Shown here in pieces: positions 43,070 through 52,031 of a DNA stretch of 64,000 bases. Every line of letters begins with the position of its first letter. Position 1 is the stretch's first letter. The position numbers were made by a program, and so were the translations under genes. Below the pieces are notes generated by a model that saw only the letters and a list, made by a program, of their open reading frames with translations, was not told the origin of the DNA and did not search any database. Location of the stretch: NCBI GenBank assembly GCA_003602285.1, contig QZVU01000002.1, positions 372,001-436,000 of the forward strand, given 5' to 3'. The stretch is from Arthrobacter frigidicola. GTDB taxonomy: Bacteria > Actinomycetota > Actinomycetes > Actinomycetales > Micrococcaceae.

Positions 43070-44272
43070 GTGAACCCCAACCTGAAGTCCGCCGTCTGGG
43101 CCACCTTCGCCATCTTCGGGCTCAACGGCCTTGTCTTCGCGAGCTGGGCCGCCCGGATCCCCGCTGCTTCGGCAGCGCTTGAGCTCAGCTCGGGCCAGAT
43201 GGGTGCGCTGCTGCTGGTTGGAGCGGTGGGTTCGGTGCTGTCCCTGCCCCTTGCCGGTTTGATCTCGGCTCGCGTCGGCACCGCGAACACCGTGCGGATC
43301 GGTGGAGCTGCGGCGGCGCTCGCCGCGGCCACCGTCGCCGCCGGCCTGCAGTTCCAGTCGGTGCCGCTGACCGGCGGGGGACTGTTCCTCTTCGGTTCGG
43401 GCGTGGCACTCTGGGATGTCGCCCAGAACATCGAGGGCGCCGACGTCGAACGCCGGCTGCGGCGCACCATCATGCCGCGCTTCCACGCGGCATTCAGCGG
43501 CGGCGCGTTCCTCGGGGCGCTGCTGGGCGCCGGCCTTGCCGCCATCGACGTCGACCTGCCGGCGCACCTGGTGGCCGTTGCGGTCCTGTCCCTCGCCGTG
43601 TCCCTGTGGATGCCCCGGTATTTCCTGCCCGTGGCTGCGCCCGGGCACACCGCGCAGGCACCGGTGGCGGGCGGCAGGTTCTCCGCCTGGCGCGAGCCGC
43701 GCACGCTGCTGATCGGACTTGTGGTGCTCGGTGCAGCGCTGACTGAGGGCGCCGCCAACGACTGGGTGGCCAAGGCCACCGTTGACGGGCTGGGCAGCAG
43801 TGAAAGCGTCGGGGCCCTCATGTTCGCCGTCTTCGTCGCCGCAATGACCCTCGTCCGCTTCGTCGGCGGGGGATACATCGACCGCCACGGCCGGGTCCGG
43901 GTGCTTCAGGCGAGCCTGGGAACCTCCCTCGCGGGCCTCCTCCTGTTCGTGCTCGCCCCCAATGTCCTCCTGGCGGGGGTGGGGGCAGTGCTGTGGGGTG
44001 CCGGGGCCGCACTGGGCTTCCCCATGGGCATGTCCGCGGCCGCCGATGACCCGCGCCACGCCGCGCTGCGGGTTTCCGTCGTCTCGACGATCGGCTACAC
44101 GGCCTTCCTCGCGGGCCCGCCCCTGCTGGGCTTCCTCGGTGACCTCGTGGGGATCCGTACCGCCCTGCTCGCTGTCGGCGCCGCAGTGCTCGCGTCCTTC
44201 CTCGTCGCCCCCGCCGCCCGCGAACGGGCCAGCGAAGAGCACACGGCAATTTTGGATAAGGACAGAACCTGA
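43070..44272 (+). CDS. MFS transporter
   Basis: Major facilitator superfamily permease of about 400 residues and 12 hydrophobic helices. It begins NPNLKSAVWATFAIFGLNGL and has the helix 2-3 loop GLISARVGTANTVRIG and the equivalent VGGGYIDRHGRVRVLQ in the second half. The pattern resembles the ynfM/YbjJ-like sugar or drug efflux groups, but the substrate cannot be assigned. GTG 43070 is my choice; an in-frame TTG at 43034 is the alternative. It follows the ABC-F gene by about 115 nt. Confidence 0.82.
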   Translation: MNPNLKSAVWATFAIFGLNGLVFASWAARIPAASAALELSSGQMGALLLVGAVGSVLSLPLAGLISARVGTANTVRIGGAAAALAAATVAAGLQFQSVPLTGGGLFLFGSGVALWDVAQNIEGADVERRLRRTIMPRFHAAFSGGAFLGALLGAGLAAIDVDLPAHLVAVAVLSLAVSLWMPRYFLPVAAPGHTAQAPVAGGRFSAWREPRTLLIGLVVLGAALTEGAANDWVAKATVDGLGSSESVGALMFAVFVAAMTLVRFVGGGYIDRHGRVRVLQASLGTSLAGLLLFVLAPNVLLAGVGAVLWGAGAALGFPMGMSAAADDPRHAALRVSVVSTIGYTAFLAGPPLLGFLGDLVGIRTALLAVGAAVLASFLVAPAARERASEEHTAILDKDRT

Positions 44273-44318
44273 CCTAATTGGTGCGGGGTTGTGGGAGTGC
44301 GCGCCTAAGCTTTTCCGC

Positions 44319-45311
44319 ATGACAATGATTGAGGCCTCCGGTCTGAAGAAGACCTACCGCTCAAAGAGCGGCCCGGTCCATGCCCTTGCCGGGATGGACC
44401 TATCCGTGCCCCGGGGAACGGTGAAGGCGCTGCTCGGCCCGAACGGCGCCGGGAAGACCACAGTGGTCAAGGTGCTGACCACGCTGATCCGGCCCACCGA
44501 GGGCACCGCCCTCGTCGATGGAATCGACGTCCTCTCGAACCCGAAAGCGGCCCGCCGCATCATCGGTGTCTCGGGCCAGTATGCGGCCGTCGACGAGAAC
44601 CTCACCGGCTTCGAGAACCTTGAGATGGTGGGCCGGCTCTACCACCTGAGCGCCCGCGAGGCCAAGCGCAGGGCCCAGGACCTGATCGAACAGTTCGAAC
44701 TCACCGAGGCGGGCAACCGGCCGGTCAAGGGCTTCTCGGGCGGCATGCGCCGCCGGATCGACCTCGCCGGGGCACTGGTGATCAACCCCAAGGTGCTCTT
44801 CCTCGACGAACCCACCACGGGACTCGATCCCCGCAGCCGCCTCTCGCTCTGGGCGATCATCAAGAACCTGGTCAGCGACGGCACCACGCTGCTGCTCACG
44901 ACGCAGTACCTCGAGGAGGCGGACCAGCTCTCCGACGACATCGCCGTGATCGACGGCGGGCGCGTCATCGCCGAGGGAACGGCCGATGAACTCAAGGCGC
45001 AGATCGGCGGTCACCGGGTGGTGGTCACCCTGGTGAACCCGGCCGACGCCGGAGCGGCGCGGGAGATCCTCGGCCGCCACGGTGACGGGGAGGCCACCGT
45101 CGGAACCGACGGCCGCACGGTCGAGGTGGGTGTGATTAACGGGCCGCGGGCCCTGCAGTACGTCCTCGGCGACCTGGGGCAGGCAGGGGTCGAACTCCAC
45201 GACGCCGGCATGCGGCGCCCCAGCCTCGATGATGTCTTCCTCAAGCTCACGGGCCGGCACGCCGAAAACACCGATGAGAACGCCCCTGCTGAAAAGGAGA
45301 ACGCGAAATGA
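44319..45311 (+). CDS. ABC-2 exporter ATP-binding subunit (DrrA-like)
   Basis: ATPase of 330 residues for an efflux system. It contains Walker A GPNGAGKTT, Q-loop region, signature FSGGMRRRIDLAGAL and Walker B VLFLDEPTTGLDPRSR, and the C-terminal extension (about 230-330, GHRVVVTLVNPADAG) typical of the DrrA daunorubicin-resistance group. The ATG at 44319 was chosen over upstream in-frame codons that lie within the MFS gene. It ends in an ATGA overlap with its permease. Confidence 0.92.
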   Translation: MTMIEASGLKKTYRSKSGPVHALAGMDLSVPRGTVKALLGPNGAGKTTVVKVLTTLIRPTEGTALVDGIDVLSNPKAARRIIGVSGQYAAVDENLTGFENLEMVGRLYHLSAREAKRRAQDLIEQFELTEAGNRPVKGFSGGMRRRIDLAGALVINPKVLFLDEPTTGLDPRSRLSLWAIIKNLVSDGTTLLLTTQYLEEADQLSDDIAVIDGGRVIAEGTADELKAQIGGHRVVVTLVNPADAGAAREILGRHGDGEATVGTDGRTVEVGVINGPRALQYVLGDLGQAGVELHDAGMRRPSLDDVFLKLTGRHAENTDENAPAEKENAK

Positions 45312-46156
45312 GCGTCCTGGCCCCCGAAAACCGGCAGGCCCGGCCCGCGCCCGAGCCCGGTGCCGCCTCGATGTGGCTGTCCGACGGCTGGACGGTCACC
45401 AAGCGCAACCTGACGAAGCTCAAGCGGTCCCCGGACATGCTTGTGTTCGCTGTGCTGCAGCCGATCATGTTCGTGCTGCTGTTCAGCCAGATCTACGGCG
45501 GCTCCATCCAGGTCCAGGGCACCGACTACACCCAGTACCTCATGGCCGGGATCTTCGCCCAGACCGTGATCTTCGGCTCGACCTTCTCCGGCTCGGCGAT
45601 GGCCCAGGACCTCAAGGACGGCATCATCGACCGGTTCCGGACCCTGCCGATGAGCTCTTCGGCGGTTCTGGTCGGACGCACGAACAGCGACCTGGTGCTC
45701 AACGGCATCTCCATGCTCATCATGATGGCGACCGGGTTCGTCGTCGGCTGGCGGGTGAACGCCCCCTTCAGCAGTTTCCTTGCCGGCATCGGGCTGCTGC
45801 TGCTGTTCTCCTATGCCTTCAGCTGGGTCATGGCGCTGCTGGGCATGAGCGTGAAGTCACCGGAGGTCATCAACAACGCCTCCTTCATGATCCTGTTTCC
45901 GCTCACGTTCATCTCCAACGCCTTCGTCCAGAGCCAGACCCTTCCGGCGCCGCTCGAGGCGTTCGCGAACTGGAACCCGGTGTCCGCGCTGGTCCAGGCG
46001 GCACGGGAGCTCTTTGGGAATGTCGGTTCGGTGCCCACCCCGGATGCCTGGCCCATGCAGAACGCCGTGCCGACGGTCCTGATCGGCGCGATCCTGATGC
46101 TGCTGATCTTCGTTCCGCTGTGCATCCGTAAGTTCGCCTCGATCAGCTCCCGCTGA
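45308..46156 (+). CDS. ABC-2 exporter permease (DrrB-like)
   Basis: Membrane partner of the preceding ATPase. The 282-residue protein has an N-terminal cytoplasmic coupling region (WTVTKRNLTKLKRSPDMLVF) and six hydrophobic segments, with the ABC-2 pattern GSTFSGSAMAQDLKDGIIDR and FPLTFISNAFVQSQTLP. DrrAB pairs export lipophilic compounds; the cargo here is unknown. Its start overlaps the ATPase stop by 4 nt and a strong hairpin follows. Confidence 0.9.
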   Translation: MSVLAPENRQARPAPEPGAASMWLSDGWTVTKRNLTKLKRSPDMLVFAVLQPIMFVLLFSQIYGGSIQVQGTDYTQYLMAGIFAQTVIFGSTFSGSAMAQDLKDGIIDRFRTLPMSSSAVLVGRTNSDLVLNGISMLIMMATGFVVGWRVNAPFSSFLAGIGLLLLFSYAFSWVMALLGMSVKSPEVINNASFMILFPLTFISNAFVQSQTLPAPLEAFANWNPVSALVQAARELFGNVGSVPTPDAWPMQNAVPTVLIGAILMLLIFVPLCIRKFASISSR

Positions 46157-46171
46157 ACCCTGCTTCCGCAC

Positions 46172-46202
46172 CCGGTCAGGCGGATTGCATCCGCCTGACC
46201 GG
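46172..46202 (+). terminator. Hairpin after the DrrAB-like pair
   Basis: A perfect 14-bp inverted repeat (CCGGTCAGGCGGAT and complement) with a 3-nt loop lies 16 nt after the permease stop. It lacks a T-run, so termination may be partial. Confidence 0.7.
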
Positions 46203-46288
46203 CGCGGGCGGTTTCTCCCCCTAGAGTGGCAACCGGGGGGCCTTGTCCGACCGCGCCTCCCTTACCCGGCAATCCAGAGGACGTTCCC

Positions 46289-47242
46289 ATGATCGAGGCC
46301 CAGGGCCTTTTCAAACGCTACGGCGACAAGACGGCCGTCAACGGCATCTCCTTCACCGTCCACCCCGGCAAGGTCACAGGGTTCCTTGGTCCGAACGGCG
46401 CCGGGAAATCGACGACGATGCGCATGATCGTCGGACTCGACACGCCGAGCGCCGGCTCCGTGAGCGTGAACGGCCGCCGGTACGCCGAGCACCAGGCACC
46501 GCTGCGGGAGGTGGGTGCGCTGCTTGAGGCGAAGGCCTTCCACACCAAGCGCAGCGCCTACAACCACCTGCGGGCCATGGCCGCCACCCACGGGATTCCG
46601 AACAGCAGGGTGCACGAGGTCATCGAGATGACCGGGCTCGGGCCGGTCGCCAAGAAGCGGGTCGGCGGATTTTCGATGGGGATGGGCCAGCGCCTCGGGA
46701 TCGCCGTGGCGATGCTCGGCGACCCGCAGACCGTCATTCTCGACGAGCCCGTCAACGGGCTCGACCCCGAGGGCGTCCAGTGGATCCGGCACCTCGCCCG
46801 CGGCCTCGCTGCCGAGGGCCGGACCGTCTTTCTCTCTTCCCACCTCATGTCCGAAATGGCGATGACGGCGGACCACCTGATCGTGATCGGACGCGGCCGG
46901 ATCATCGCCGATGCCCCGGTCTCCGAGATCATCGCCGGCCGCGGACAGCTTCGCACCCGCGTCCGCACCGACCGGCCCTCGGAGCTGCTGGCGGCGCTCG
47001 GCGGGGACGGCACGACCTCGACCTTCCTTGAGCCCGACGTGCTCGAAATCACCGGACCCGATCCGCGCCGGATCGCCGAGGCGGCCCTGCGCCAGCAGGT
47101 GCTCGTGTATGAACTGACCCCCCTGCAGGCCTCCCTCGAGGAGGCGTACATGGAGCTCACCGCCTCCGAAGTCGAATACTCCTCGCACGACCTGCCCCTC
47201 GGCGCACAGGCCCAGGATGTCCCCGAAGGAAGCCGATCATGA
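46289..47242 (+). CDS. ABC transporter ATP-binding protein
   Basis: ATPase of 317 residues for a second ABC-2 system, similar to BcrA-type export ATPases. It has Walker A GPNGAGKSTT, KRVGGFSMGMGQRLGIA as signature, Walker B VILDEPVNGLDPEG and the H-loop SSHLMSEMAM. The C-terminal domain (about 220-317) is typical of this group. ATG 46289 is the likely start. It overlaps its permease by 4 nt (ATGA). Cargo unknown. Confidence 0.92.
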   Translation: MIEAQGLFKRYGDKTAVNGISFTVHPGKVTGFLGPNGAGKSTTMRMIVGLDTPSAGSVSVNGRRYAEHQAPLREVGALLEAKAFHTKRSAYNHLRAMAATHGIPNSRVHEVIEMTGLGPVAKKRVGGFSMGMGQRLGIAVAMLGDPQTVILDEPVNGLDPEGVQWIRHLARGLAAEGRTVFLSSHLMSEMAMTADHLIVIGRGRIIADAPVSEIIAGRGQLRTRVRTDRPSELLAALGGDGTTSTFLEPDVLEITGPDPRRIAEAALRQQVLVYELTPLQASLEEAYMELTASEVEYSSHDLPLGAQAQDVPEGSRS

Positions 47243-48123
47243 GCACCTCGACGTCAACCCCCGCCGCTCCGCCCGGGGCCCGCCGCTCCGACGGGCCCCG
47301 GCTTAGCTTCGCGCGCGTGCTGAGGTCCGAATGGATCAAGGTCACCACGGTGCCCTCGACCGTGATCCTGCTCGCGTGCACCCTCGTGGTGATGGTCGGC
47401 CTGGCCGCCCTGGCCTCCTGGTCCCTCCAGACGGGACAGGCCCAGCTTGACTCCGGCGGACCCCCGCCGCAGATGGGCCCTCCGGGGGAGCCCCTGCCGG
47501 ACTTCAGCGACCTCGCCCGCGGCACTCCCTCCTCGGGGATCATCTTCGGGCAGCTCCTCATCGCCTCCCTCGCCGTGGTGCTGATCGCCTCCGAGTGGGC
47601 CACCGGGATGATCCGGTCGACAATGGTGGCCGTGCCGAAGCGGGTGCCGGCCCTGTTGGCGAAGAACGTCATCGTCGCCGCCGTCTCATTCCTGATCGGA
47701 GCCGCCGCCGCGCTCCTGTCCTATGTTGTTGCCCAGCCCATCCTGGCCGTCGAGGACCTTGATTTCGCCCTCTCCGATGACAAGATCGTGGCGAGCATCG
47801 TCAACACCGGCACCTATCTTGCCCTGATCGCGGTGATCTCCATGGGGATCGGCACGCTGTTGCGCAATACCGCAGGGGGAGTCGTGACGGCCGTCGGGCT
47901 CTTCTTCGTCCTTCCCGTGATCGTGGTGAACCTGATCTCCGGGCTGGCCGACTGGATCCCCGACGCCTCGCGCTTCCTGCCGACCAACGCAGGGGAACAG
48001 CTCGTCGCCGTCGTCGCCGAAGAAGGGGCCCTGACCCAGCTCGAAGGCGGCCTCGTGATGGCGGCCTGGGCCGTCGTCCTGCTCGTTGCCTCACTGCTGG
48101 TGACCCGCAGGCGCGACATCTGA
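47239..48123 (+). CDS. ABC-2 family permease
   Basis: Membrane subunit of the second exporter. The 294-residue protein has a Pro-rich cytoplasmic start, the coupling segment RVLRSEWIKVTTVPSTVILL, and about six hydrophobic helices including IIFGQLLIASLAVVLIASEW. GMIRSTMVAVPKRVPALLAK is typical of BcrB-like and Nat-like permeases. The ATPase immediately upstream is its partner. It ends 93 nt before the M18 peptidase gene. Confidence 0.88.
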   Translation: MSTSTSTPAAPPGARRSDGPRLSFARVLRSEWIKVTTVPSTVILLACTLVVMVGLAALASWSLQTGQAQLDSGGPPPQMGPPGEPLPDFSDLARGTPSSGIIFGQLLIASLAVVLIASEWATGMIRSTMVAVPKRVPALLAKNVIVAAVSFLIGAAAALLSYVVAQPILAVEDLDFALSDDKIVASIVNTGTYLALIAVISMGIGTLLRNTAGGVVTAVGLFFVLPVIVVNLISGLADWIPDASRFLPTNAGEQLVAVVAEEGALTQLEGGLVMAAWAVVLLVASLLVTRRRDI

Positions 48124-48216
48124 CGCAGCCGCTGCCGGCGGGTTTCCGCCCGGTCGGAGCCCGTTTTGCGTGCTCCGGCCAGCGGAACCCGGCCGTTCTC
48201 TGATGTAATCGAAGGC

Positions 48217-49509
48217 ATGTCCGACGCACTGACCCACATCAATGACCTCGGCGCGTATGTCAGCGCCTCCCCCTCAAGCTTCCATGCCGCGGCCGAGGGC
48301 GGCCGGCGTCTCCAGGCAGCCGGTTTTGTCCGCCTGCTCGAGGAGGAGGTCTTCCCCGCGGAGCCGGGCAGCTACTTCGTAATCCGGGATGGAGCGCTGA
48401 TCGCCTGGGTCCTCCCCGCGGACGCGCGTGCAACCACCGGCTTCTCCATCCTCGGCGCCCACACCGACTCGCCCTCGTTCAAGCTCAAGCCGAAGCCGAC
48501 CACGGGCCGGTACGGGTGGCTTCAGGCCGGCGTCGAGGTCTACGGCGGGCCCCTGCTGAACTCATGGCTGGACCGCGAACTCACGCTCGCCGGGCGCATC
48601 GTCACCCTTGACGGCCGGGAGCACCTCGTCGACACCGGGCCCCTGCTGCGCTTTCCGCAGCTGGCGATCCACCTGGACCGGGCCGTCAACGAGGGACTCG
48701 CCCTGGACAAGCAGCAGCACATGTTCCCCGTGTGGGGCCTCGGGAACCCGCGGGAGGCGGACCTGCTCGGACTTGCCGCGTCGACGGCGGGGATCGACCC
48801 GGCCGACATCGGTGGCTTTGACCTCGTGGCCGCCGACACGCAGGCGCCCCGGGTCTTCGGTGCCGAGGAGGCCTTCTTCGCCTCGGGCCGGCTGGATAAC
48901 CTCACCTCCGTGCACGCCGGGCTCGCCGGCCTGCTCGAGGCGGCCGCCGGGGAGGAAAAGGGACGCCCCATCGCCGTGCTCGCCGCTTTCGACCACGAGG
49001 AGGTGGGAAGCGCCTCCCGTTCCGGGGCGAGCGGACCCTTCCTTGAAGACATCCTGCTGCGCATCTCCGGTGCGCTCGGTGCGAACCTCGAGGACCGGAT
49101 GCGCGCCCTGGCCGCCTCCTTCTGCATCTCCGCCGACGCCGGCCACGCCGTCCACCCGAACTACGCCGAACGGCACGACCCGGCAAACCACCCCGTGCTC
49201 AACGGAGGCCCGCTGCTGAAGATCAACGCCAACCAGCGGTACACCACCGACGCCCACGGCGCCGCGCACTGGGCGGTCCTCTGCGGCGAGGCCGGAGTGC
49301 CGTACCAGGAGTTCGTGTCGAACAACTCCGTTCCGTGCGGCTCAACCATCGGGCCGCTCACCGCCACCCGCCTCGGCATCCGCACCGTCGACGTCGGCAC
49401 GCCCCTGCTGTCGATGCACTCGGCACGCGAGATGTGCGGGGTCGAGGACCCGGAACGCCTGGCACGGGTGGTCTCGCGGTTCTTCGTCCGTCCCGCGGCT
49501 CAGTCCTGA
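48217..49509 (+). CDS. apeB: M18 family aminopeptidase
   Basis: Zinc-dependent cytosolic aminopeptidase of 430 residues that removes N-terminal amino acids. Metal-binding residues are seen in ILGAHTDSPSFKLKPKP (His and Asp near 80), AFDHEEVGSASRSGA (catalytic Glu pair near 265) and a C-terminal VGTPLLSMHSAREM (His near 404). ATG 48217 is chosen (MSDALTHINDLG) with GAAGG upstream. It is separate from the exporter operon upstream, and the ribosomal operon follows after 173 nt. Confidence 0.93.
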   Translation: MSDALTHINDLGAYVSASPSSFHAAAEGGRRLQAAGFVRLLEEEVFPAEPGSYFVIRDGALIAWVLPADARATTGFSILGAHTDSPSFKLKPKPTTGRYGWLQAGVEVYGGPLLNSWLDRELTLAGRIVTLDGREHLVDTGPLLRFPQLAIHLDRAVNEGLALDKQQHMFPVWGLGNPREADLLGLAASTAGIDPADIGGFDLVAADTQAPRVFGAEEAFFASGRLDNLTSVHAGLAGLLEAAAGEEKGRPIAVLAAFDHEEVGSASRSGASGPFLEDILLRISGALGANLEDRMRALAASFCISADAGHAVHPNYAERHDPANHPVLNGGPLLKINANQRYTTDAHGAAHWAVLCGEAGVPYQEFVSNNSVPCGSTIGPLTATRLGIRTVDVGTPLLSMHSAREMCGVEDPERLARVVSRFFVRPAAQS

Positions 49510-49627
49510 CCGGAGCCCCGGCGGGCGCCGTTCCATGCAGGGCCAGCTATCCGGTAGTATTGGCAGGTCTGTGCTGATTCCGGCGGCCGGGAAATCCCGT
49601 CCGCAGCGGCCAGGCCAACGCTAAAGA

Positions 49628-49672
49628 ACCTCCTGTTACGGAAAGGCCGTGACCGTTTAGCCCAAAGGAGGT
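49628..49672 (+). promoter_or_regulatory. rpsF leader with sequestered ribosome site
   Basis: ACCTCCT (49628-49634) is exactly complementary to AGGAGGT (49666-49672), the Shine-Dalgarno sequence of rpsF. An inner ACGG/CCGT hairpin (49638-49650) lies between. This resembles the S6:S18-binding mRNA element known in rpsF leaders, but I cannot confirm the consensus. Confidence 0.5.
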
Positions 49673-49682
49673 GGGTTCACAC

Positions 49683-49988
49683 ATGCGTGCATATGAATTG
49701 ATGGTAATCATCGACCCCGATGTCGAGGAACGTACCGTCGAACCAACACTCGAGAAGTTCCTGAATGTCGTCCGCAACGGCGGCGGCACCGTGGACAAGG
49801 TGGATATCTGGGGACGCCGGCGCCTTGCCTACGAAATCCAGAAGAAGGCCGAAGGCATCTACGCCGTCGTCAACTTCACCGCTACCCCCGCCGTGGCAGC
49901 CGAACTTGACCGCCAGCTTGGTCTGAACGAGACCATCATGCGCACCAAGATCATCCGCCCCGAGGAGCAGAAGGTAACGGCCGAGTAG
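49683..49988 (+). CDS. rpsF: 30S ribosomal protein S6
   Basis: Small-subunit protein that pairs with S18. The 101-residue protein begins [20 protein letters not shown] and contains [20 protein letters not shown], both canonical. AAAGGAGGTGGG precedes the ATG at 49683; I reject an earlier in-frame start at 49671 because it overlaps that site. It heads the rpsF-ssb-rpsR-rplI operon, and its leader can fold to hide the ribosome site. Confidence 0.97.
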   Translation: MRAYELMVIIDPDVEERTVEPTLEKFLNVVRNGGGTVDKVDIWGRRRLAYEIQKKAEGIYAVVNFTATPAVAAELDRQLGLNETIMRTKIIRPEEQKVTAE

Positions 49989-50047
49989 TTCGGCCCCTTT
50001 CCACTGAACCTATCCCGCCCCGGCGGGACGTGACCCAAGGAGGCACC

Positions 50048-50602
50048 ATGGCAGGCGAAACCACAATCACGGTCGTAGGAAATCTCACCAACGACCCCGA
50101 GCTTCGTTTCACGCCGTCCGGCTCGGCGGTGGCGAACTTCACCATCGCATCGACGCCGCGGACCTTCGACCGCCAGTCCAACGAATGGAAGGACGGCGAA
50201 ACGCTGTTCCTCCGCGCGTCGGTCTGGCGCGAGGCTGCCGAGAACGTTGCGGAGACCCTCACCAAGGGAACCCGCGTGGTCGCCCAGGGCCGACTCAAGT
50301 CACGGTCGTACGAGACCAAAGAGGGCGAAAAGCGCACCGTCATGGAGCTTGAGGTGGACGAAATCGGTCCCTCCCTGCGCTATGCGTCGGCGAAGATCAG
50401 CCGTACCCAGCGCTCAGGCGGTGGCGGCGGAGGATTCGGCGGCAACAGCGGCGGCGGCTTCGGCGGGAATTCCGGTACCAACTCCAACTGGGGCGGCGGC
50501 CAGCAGGCCCAGCAGCCCGCGGACGACCCGTGGGGCGCACCCGCAGGCGGCGGCTCCCAGGGCTGGGGCAACGGCCCGGATTCCTCCGAACCTCCCTTCT
50601 AG
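50048..50602 (+). CDS. ssb: Single-stranded DNA-binding protein
   Basis: Tetrameric protein coating single-stranded DNA in replication and repair. The 184-residue protein has an OB fold ([20 protein letters not shown] to about residue 115), a Gly/Gln-rich flexible linker (about 118-160) and the acidic tip DSSEPPF that recruits partners. The ATG at 50048 follows AAGGAGGCACC. It sits between rpsF and rpsR as in most bacteria, linking replication and ribosome synthesis. Confidence 0.97.
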   Translation: MAGETTITVVGNLTNDPELRFTPSGSAVANFTIASTPRTFDRQSNEWKDGETLFLRASVWREAAENVAETLTKGTRVVAQGRLKSRSYETKEGEKRTVMELEVDEIGPSLRYASAKISRTQRSGGGGGGFGGNSGGGFGGNSGTNSNWGGGQQAQQPADDPWGAPAGGGSQGWGNGPDSSEPPF

Positions 50603-50670
50603 GCTCTTCCGAAGTCAGGGCCCGCTCCGTCCCGGAGCCCCTGACTCAAGATTTACCCCGCACATCCCAT

Positions 50671-50691
50671 CCCGCAGAACAGTTCTGCGGG
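50671..50691 (+). promoter_or_regulatory. Palindromic hairpin just before rpsR
   Basis: CCCGCAGAAC and GTTCTGCGGG form a perfect 10-bp inverted repeat around one A, 25 nt before rpsR. It may be a processing or attenuation site within the operon. Confidence 0.5.
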
Positions 50692-50716
50692 CTCCAATAG
50701 ATCAAGGAGCACCACG

Positions 50717-50956
50717 ATGGCTAAGGCTGAACTCCGTAAGCCCAAACCAAAGTCCAACCCCCTGAAGGCCGCTGACGTCACCGTCATCGACTACAAGGAC
50801 GTAGCCCTGCTGCGTAAGTTCATTTCCGACCGCGGAAAGATCCGCGCCCGCCGCGTCACCGGTGTCACCGTCCAGGAGCAGCGCAAGATCGCCCAGGCAA
50901 TCAAGAACGCCCGCGAAGTTGCACTCCTGCCCTACTCCGGCGCCGGCCGCGGCTAA
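50717..50956 (+). CDS. rpsR: 30S ribosomal protein S18
   Basis: Small-subunit protein that binds S6 on the platform. The 79-residue protein has [20 protein letters not shown] and [20 protein letters not shown], the family core, and a basic start. It lacks the zinc-binding cysteines found in some paralogs, so it is the cysteine-free form. AAGGAGCACC precedes the ATG. rplI follows after 17 nt. Confidence 0.96.
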   Translation: MAKAELRKPKPKSNPLKAADVTVIDYKDVALLRKFISDRGKIRARRVTGVTVQEQRKIAQAIKNAREVALLPYSGAGRG

Positions 50957-50973
50957 GGGAAAGGAACCATTTC

Positions 50974-51423
50974 ATGGCAAAGCTCATTCTGACCCAGGAA
51001 GTAACCGGCCTTGGTGCCGCAGGGGATGTCGTCGAGGTGAAGAACGGTTACGCACGTAACTACCTTCTGCCCCGCGGCTTCGCCCTGACGTGGACCAAGG
51101 GCGGCGAGAAGCAGGTCGAGTCGATCAAGGCCGCGCGTTCTGCCCGCGAGCACGCCTCACTTGAGGATGCCCAGAAGCAGGCTGCCGCCCTCTCGGCCAA
51201 GCCGGTCAAGCTCACGGTCAAGGCGGGCGACTCCGGCCGCCTGTTCGGCACCGTCAAGGCCGACGACGTCGCCAAGGCAGTCGAGGCCGCAGGCCTCGGC
51301 AGCATCGACAAGCGCAAGGTTGAACTGCCGGCCCACATCAAGTCGGTCGGCTCCTACCAGGCGAATGTCCGTCTCCACGAGGACGTCGCCGCCGTGATCG
51401 ATCTGGACGTCGTCGCGGGTTAG
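50974..51423 (+). CDS. rplI: 50S ribosomal protein L9
   Basis: Two-domain large-subunit protein. The 149-residue product begins [20 protein letters not shown], has [17 protein letters not shown], then the long connecting helix and a C-terminal RNA-binding domain ending [23 protein letters not shown] lies before the ATG. It is the last gene of the operon and is followed by a terminator hairpin. Confidence 0.97.
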   Translation: MAKLILTQEVTGLGAAGDVVEVKNGYARNYLLPRGFALTWTKGGEKQVESIKAARSAREHASLEDAQKQAAALSAKPVKLTVKAGDSGRLFGTVKADDVAKAVEAAGLGSIDKRKVELPAHIKSVGSYQANVRLHEDVAAVIDLDVVAG

Positions 51424-51447
51424 TTCCGCCTGTCCAGCAGTACACCC

Positions 51448-51477
51448 AAGGGACTCCCGCCACGGCGGGGGTCCCTT
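51448..51477 (+). terminator. rplI operon terminator
   Basis: AAGGGAC and GTCCCTT arms with an inner CCGCC/GGCGG stem form a hairpin beginning about 25 nt after the rplI stop, followed by TTGTCGTT. Confidence 0.8.
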
Positions 51478-51698
51478 GTCGTTAACCGCCGGTTGCGCCC
51501 TCCACCGGCGCGTCCCCGCGTCCCGGAGGTGTGCGTACTCCGGAATCGACGGTCCCGCCGCAGGAGGGCCCTCCATCCGGTCCCGGCTATTGATCCTCAT
51601 CACAGCGCCGGGCGGCCGCACCGGGTCCTGAAGGTGCCCTGCAGGACCCTGGGACGTGCCTTTGGCGACTCCCTAAGCGGGGATGTCAACATGCAACC

Positions 51699-51856
51699 TG
51701 TGGATGAAGGTTTCGGGGAAATTAGTTTTCCTCCACAGGCACTGGATAAAGTTTGCCCACGTCAGACGCGGTTTGGTGGAAAAAATAGTTTGTTGTCCAC
51801 AAGCTTCTCCACATCCTGTGCACAAGACACGCCGCGAAGTCCACAGGTAATCCACA
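51699..51856. other. DnaA-box-like cluster before dnaB
   Basis: The 608-bp rplI-dnaB spacer has no gene. Within 160 bp it holds TGTGGATGA (51699-51707), a perfect TTGTCCACA (51793-51801), TTCTCCACA (51805-51813), TGTGCACAA (51817-51825) and TAATCCACA (51848-51856), plus weaker relatives such as ACTGGATAA (51741-51749). The first half of the spacer is otherwise featureless. Confidence 0.6.
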
Positions 51857-52031
51857 GGGCCTGTGGGGAGCGCGCTTGGTGCCGTGCCCGGCGGCGGCTA
51901 GCGTTGCGGAGGATCCCTCACGAATGGGAGTGCCGGGTGATACATCTTCAGTAACCGACCCCGGCCCAGCCGGTCAGCCAGAGGGCTGGCAGGCTGCCGA
52001 GGGGAGAGCTTAACGGAAGAAGGCGGCGCCC

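Noticed and set aside
41267-44320. Open frame of more than 1000 codons antisense to the ABC-F and MFS genes
   Set aside because: It is the reverse-frame shadow of two clear genes in GC-rich DNA. The sequence is Gly/Arg/His-rich with no domain.
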